From: Lunularia cruciata
Lineage: Eukaryota; Streptophyta; Marchantiopsida; Lunulariales; Lunulariaceae
Reading direction: 5' to 3'
Assembly (NCBI GenBank): GCA_948567375.1
Contig: OX419758.1
Location: forward strand, 52,085,001-52,149,000
DNA length: 64,000 nt
Below the pieces are notes generated by a model that was not told where the DNA came from, made no database searches, and saw only the letters and a list, made by a program, of their open reading frames with translations. The stretch's first letter is position 1. Each line of letters opens with the position of its first letter. The translations under genes were made by a program, and so were the position numbers. Below are positions 60,859 through 64,000 of this stretch, piece after piece.

Positions 60859-62447
60859 ATGGTTGGATCTAGAAGCTTACTTGCATTGTCCGACCCCGCT
60901 TTGATGGACGGATCAATCAGTACCGATTTGCAGACAATTTTTGCGGCCACCGGCAGTCTTGGAGCTCATGTCTACAGCAATGTTGGAAACGCTTTTTCGA
61001 ACGGATCCTTTCTGACATGGTTGGCACTTGCCGCTGCTGTGTAAGTCCTCTTTCGTTAATTCCTGGTTGTTCTGTATGCTCTGTGGTCCGGTTAGCCGGT
61101 GGAGATGTAACACATATGCTCCCCGAACTGTGTGATCACCTGCTATCTAGATTTTTATAGTCTAGATCTGTACTTCCAGCAAACAAGTATACAGAAGTAA
61201 CAAGCTGGGAAAGAGCTACCTCCTCGAGGTCCTTTGGGTGGTTGAGCTGAAGGAGCCTGTTCGTAAGCTGTAACAGTCCATAGCTTTTGCTTTGGTTAAA
61301 CTTGTGTTTGTTCCAGAGCATGAGCACCTACTTCTCCTTGACTGTGCAATATCTGTGCAGTTGGCGCCTAGCGGCACCCCGGTTTGCTTATGAGTATTTC
61401 TAGAATTGCACTGGGTTGCTGTCTTCTGCTCACATGGAATTGCCAAAGCCGAAGCCGCTGACTTTGTACTCTAAGAGGCAGTGTTAGACTTCGCGTCGAT
61501 CACAGCCTCTCTTGTTGTATATAGTTTGCTCTTCAGTCACAGCTCTAGGAGGAGCTTATGAATCAGGATGGAAGCACTGCTGTTCTATGCAGGAATGGGA
61601 CAGAGTAGTCCTGTAGTCATTCCTCTAAGACCGCAACGATACACCAGTCAGCCCGTTTTGTTTGCAAGTCTGAAGTCTTCAAGTGCAATGTGGTAACTTC
61701 TTCCGCCTCCCGATTCTATTATCAGATTGATAAGTCCCGACAGGTTTTGATTTATTGTCTCCTGCAGGTATTTATTCGTTTTGGACCGCACCCACTGGAG
61801 GGACAACATTCTAACCGCTCTACTTGTGCCTTACATCGGACTCAATCTTCCTGGAGTACTCCTCAAGATTCTCAGGTATGGTGATACTTCCTGTGTTTCA
61901 CACCTGGTGATTTCTGCCGGATTGTTGAGTACACGCGGATTTCTTTTAGTCTGTTGGTGTGAACTGGTACTAACTTTCCGCATCTGTTCACTCCCGCAGA
62001 AGTGACGTTGGGCTGTGGCTCGCTTTCATTGCCGTCGTATTGCGACTCTTCTTCCCTAAGCATTTCCCAGGTACGGGAAGTTCCAATTGGTTAAGCCAAG
62101 TCTGTAAAAAGTATGCATCCTTATCTGTACGTTTAAGTAAATCAGGCTGAAGTATCTATGCAGGTACATGAGTGTGAAGAGTTGACTGTGATCTTGTGGA
62201 ACATGCAGATCATGCGGATTTGCCAGCATGGCTCATTTTGCTCATAGTAACTGCTCCCAACACTCTTATCAACTTTCGCTTCACTTGGGTTGGGGAGGTC
62301 ATTAGTTTGGCTATCGGTGTCTACCTTGCATATGACCACATTCACACTTCTGGTGGATTCCGCAAGGCCCTTGTCGAGAAAGGAGCCCCAGTCACCGTCG
62401 GCATCGTTTTACTTTTCGTTGCCCCTGCTATTCAGTTGATATTTTAA
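60859..62447 (+). CDS. COR413-family cold-acclimation membrane protein
   Basis: Four exons: 60859-61040, 61768-61875, 62000-62070 and 62209-62447, all GT-AG with matching phases; the product is 199 aa, the usual COR413 plasma-membrane length. It begins MVGSRSLLALSDPALMDGSI and contains FLTWLALAAAVYLFVLDRTH, NILTALLVPYIGLNLPGVLL, LWLAFIAVVLRLFFPKHFPD, ADLPAWLILLIVTAPN, FRFTWVGEVISLAIGVYLAY and a hydrophobic end, VTVGIVLLFVAPAIQLIF. That makes five or six membrane segments. COR413 proteins are plant multispanning proteins linked to cold, drought and ABA responses; the plasma-membrane rather than thylakoid type is suggested by the absence of a transit peptide. The start is the only good ATG before the conserved N-terminus. 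A donor-like ccag|gtaaga near 60520 hints at a 5' UTR intron. No disruption is seen. Confidence 0.95.
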
Positions 62448-62532
62448 GGAAATTAGATCCTGTCAACTCTTGTGAGTAACTCATGTCGCCCGACATTGAG
62501 ACCAGAAAAATGCTGTGTAGATCTTGTGACTT

Positions 62533-62821
62533 TACCATTTGGTTTGTATGTAACATTCCTATCCTAAATATGTAAAGCTCAAATTTGTCTACTCTTTTCT
62601 ATGAAGTTGTAAGTGTAATCCGAATGTATTTGTGAATGTCATTTTGGAATCGGAAGTGAATGTACTTTTTCCTGTGGTACCCTTTGGTTTGTATGTAACA
62701 TTCCTATCCTAAATATGTAAAGCTCAAATTTGTCTACTCTTTTCTATGAAGTTGTAAGTGTAATCCGAATGTATTTGTGAATGTCATTTTGGAATCGGAA
62801 GTGAATGTACTTTTTCCTGTG
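62533..62821 (+). repeat. 145-bp tandem duplication just after COR413
   Basis: Two units (62533-62677 and 62678-62821), starting tacc-tttggtttgtatgtaa and ending tgtactttttcctgtg, differ near the start (ccattt versus ccctt) and are otherwise identical by eye. They lie 86 bp after the stop codon, most likely in the 3' UTR. The near-identity means the duplication is recent. Confidence 0.95.
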
Positions 62822-63429
62822 AATGGCAATGCGATGTGCGAGTAAAATAGAGTAACTCTAATTCACTGGAGTACCAATTATATTGGGTGATCTGTTTACC
62901 TGGATGGGTATTTCAGTAATGAACTTTGTGTAATTTGAGAGGCATGTGTTGCCAGTTCTGTCCGTACTCACCCTGGTTAATAACACTGGTAGTTTCTGCC
63001 TTCTGTAAGCACCTGAAATGGGGACGTTTGACAGTTACGTATCTAGAAGCACTTGCCTGATGCCTTGTCAGTGATGTGAAAATTTGAAATACGCAGCCGG
63101 GGAAGTTAAAACTTGTGAAAATCATTACAGCACGAAAGTAAACTGTCTAAACTGCCCTTGATTGAAGTGTAAACTTGGATCGAATCTAGGTAGTCGCCAA
63201 CTGGTATTTGTCAATAAATTGTTGCCAAAATGTAGTCGTTGTTCATAGATGAAGTAATATCGGTGGGTTACCGCACACGACCGTATATAGATGATGAAAT
63301 CGCAATAAAGAAACACTTCGTCTACATGTGAACCCCGTGCGAGTGGATAGAGCGCTCGTGGGAATATGCGTGCAAGATTCCCTTTTATGCCGTCAAGTTC
63401 AAGTTCAAGTTCTGGTTGGTGGTTTAGTC

Positions 63430-63990
63430 TACATCACACTGTCTGTTCTGAGACTCCATGCGCACAAACAGCATGCTGTGACATACGCTATTCAGTCCTG
63501 TCCGGCGGCTTCTGTCCTCAGTTCTCTATATCCAGTCCTGTGACGCATGCCTTGGCACACAAGAGTATTCAAGCAGGAACTCCATACGAAGGGGACTGAC
63601 ACTTTGTTCAACTGCTTCGGTACTGCGTGAGCGTGAGACATTCAGCAGTCGTATGTGCTTTCGAAGAGTTTAACTTCGGCAAATTCTGCTTCCTTCTATT
63701 ACTTAGCGTTTTAGTCCATAGAGCAGAAACTCCGAACGAGGGTTTTTGACACTTGCTCAGCTACTTGGGCGTTCAACTACTACGGTCTTGCGCGAGACAT
63801 TTATGGAGGTTTACGTGCTTTGGTAGAGGTTTACTTTGGCCACCTTCTGCTTCAGTCATTTATATTTAGCTCCTTACGACTCAAACTTCCATGGAGCTTG
63901 GTGCGATATATACTCTATCCAATTCCCAGACGCTTCGCTCATCTTAGCCAAGATACTCTCCACTCTTCGCACTTCGCTCCACCCACATTT
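63430..63990 (+). repeat. Inverted, tandem copies of the Penelope-like terminal repeat
   Basis: Read as reverse complement, this region matches 20.73-20.98 kb: gatagagtatatatcgc, tgactgaagcagaaggtggc, aaagtaaacctc, cggagtttctgctc, and a second round with ggaagcagaatttgccga, cagtaccgaagcagttgaac and tgccaaggcatg. That gives roughly one and two-thirds units head to tail. Orientation is opposite to the 20.3-kb and 57.1-kb copies. It runs to the window edge, so an element body may follow outside. Confidence 0.6.
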
Positions 63991-64000
63991 ATTGATTTGA

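Noticed and set aside
1-64000. CRISPR array, bacterial operon or organellar insert
   Set aside because: No spaced direct repeats of CRISPR type, no ribosome binding sites or operons, and the genes have spliceosomal introns; nothing matches a plastid or mitochondrial gene.

Overview
The window looks like a stretch of nuclear chromosome from a land plant, most likely a non-seed lineage (bryophyte, lycophyte or fern). Four plant-type protein genes with short GT-AG introns stand in a long, AT-rich, repeat-filled background. The genes are a DUF620 protein, an ABCI19/20-type soluble ABC ATPase, an EAPP-like zinc protein and a COR413 cold-acclimation membrane protein. The exact taxon cannot be fixed from the sequence. 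All family calls come from motif recognition, not from database searches.

Layout. 1-5.9 kb: no recognisable gene, microsatellites and two copies of a short dispersed SINE-like repeat. 6-9.7 kb: the DUF620 gene (three exons, + strand) with a long GA-rich 5' leader that carries a 31-codon upstream ORF. 9.7-20.3 kb: no gene recognised. 20.3-25.3 kb: a decayed Penelope-like retroelement on the minus strand. Its domain order is GIY-YIG endonuclease, then a CxC/GHV linker, then reverse transcriptase, the permuted order described for the Chlamys/Naiad group. 26.1-31.2 kb: the ABC ATPase gene (six exons) and the EAPP-like gene (three exons), both on the minus strand. 31.2-38 kb: AT-rich sequence with tandem arrays, a perfect 21-bp inverted repeat and a cluster of ACGT (G-box/ABRE-like) motifs. 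38.2-41.2 kb: a broken minus-strand non-LTR retrotransposon that encodes a restriction-like endonuclease rather than an APE nuclease.

41.8-55.7 kb: two direct copies, about 4.4 kb each, of a PIF/Harbinger DNA transposon. Each has a DDE transposase pseudogene on + and a convergent DNA-binding-like ORF on -. A FAR1-type MULE transposase pseudogene lies between them. 55.8-57.7 kb: a hairpin and a fragment related to the terminal repeat of the Penelope-like element. 57.8-59.8 kb: a 5'-truncated LINE with an almost open reverse transcriptase ORF and a 3' hairpin. 60.8-62.5 kb: the COR413 gene (four exons), followed by a nearly identical 145-bp tandem duplication. 63.4-64 kb: inverted, tandemly repeated copies of the Penelope-like terminal repeat, running off the window.

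The host genes are not functionally linked to one another; they are islands of ordinary plant genes. The most notable content is the permuted Penelope-like element with its scattered terminal repeats, followed by the restriction-endonuclease-type LINE. In both, in-frame stops can be explained as C-to-T changes of CAG, CAA or CGA codons, as expected for decay of methylated repeats.
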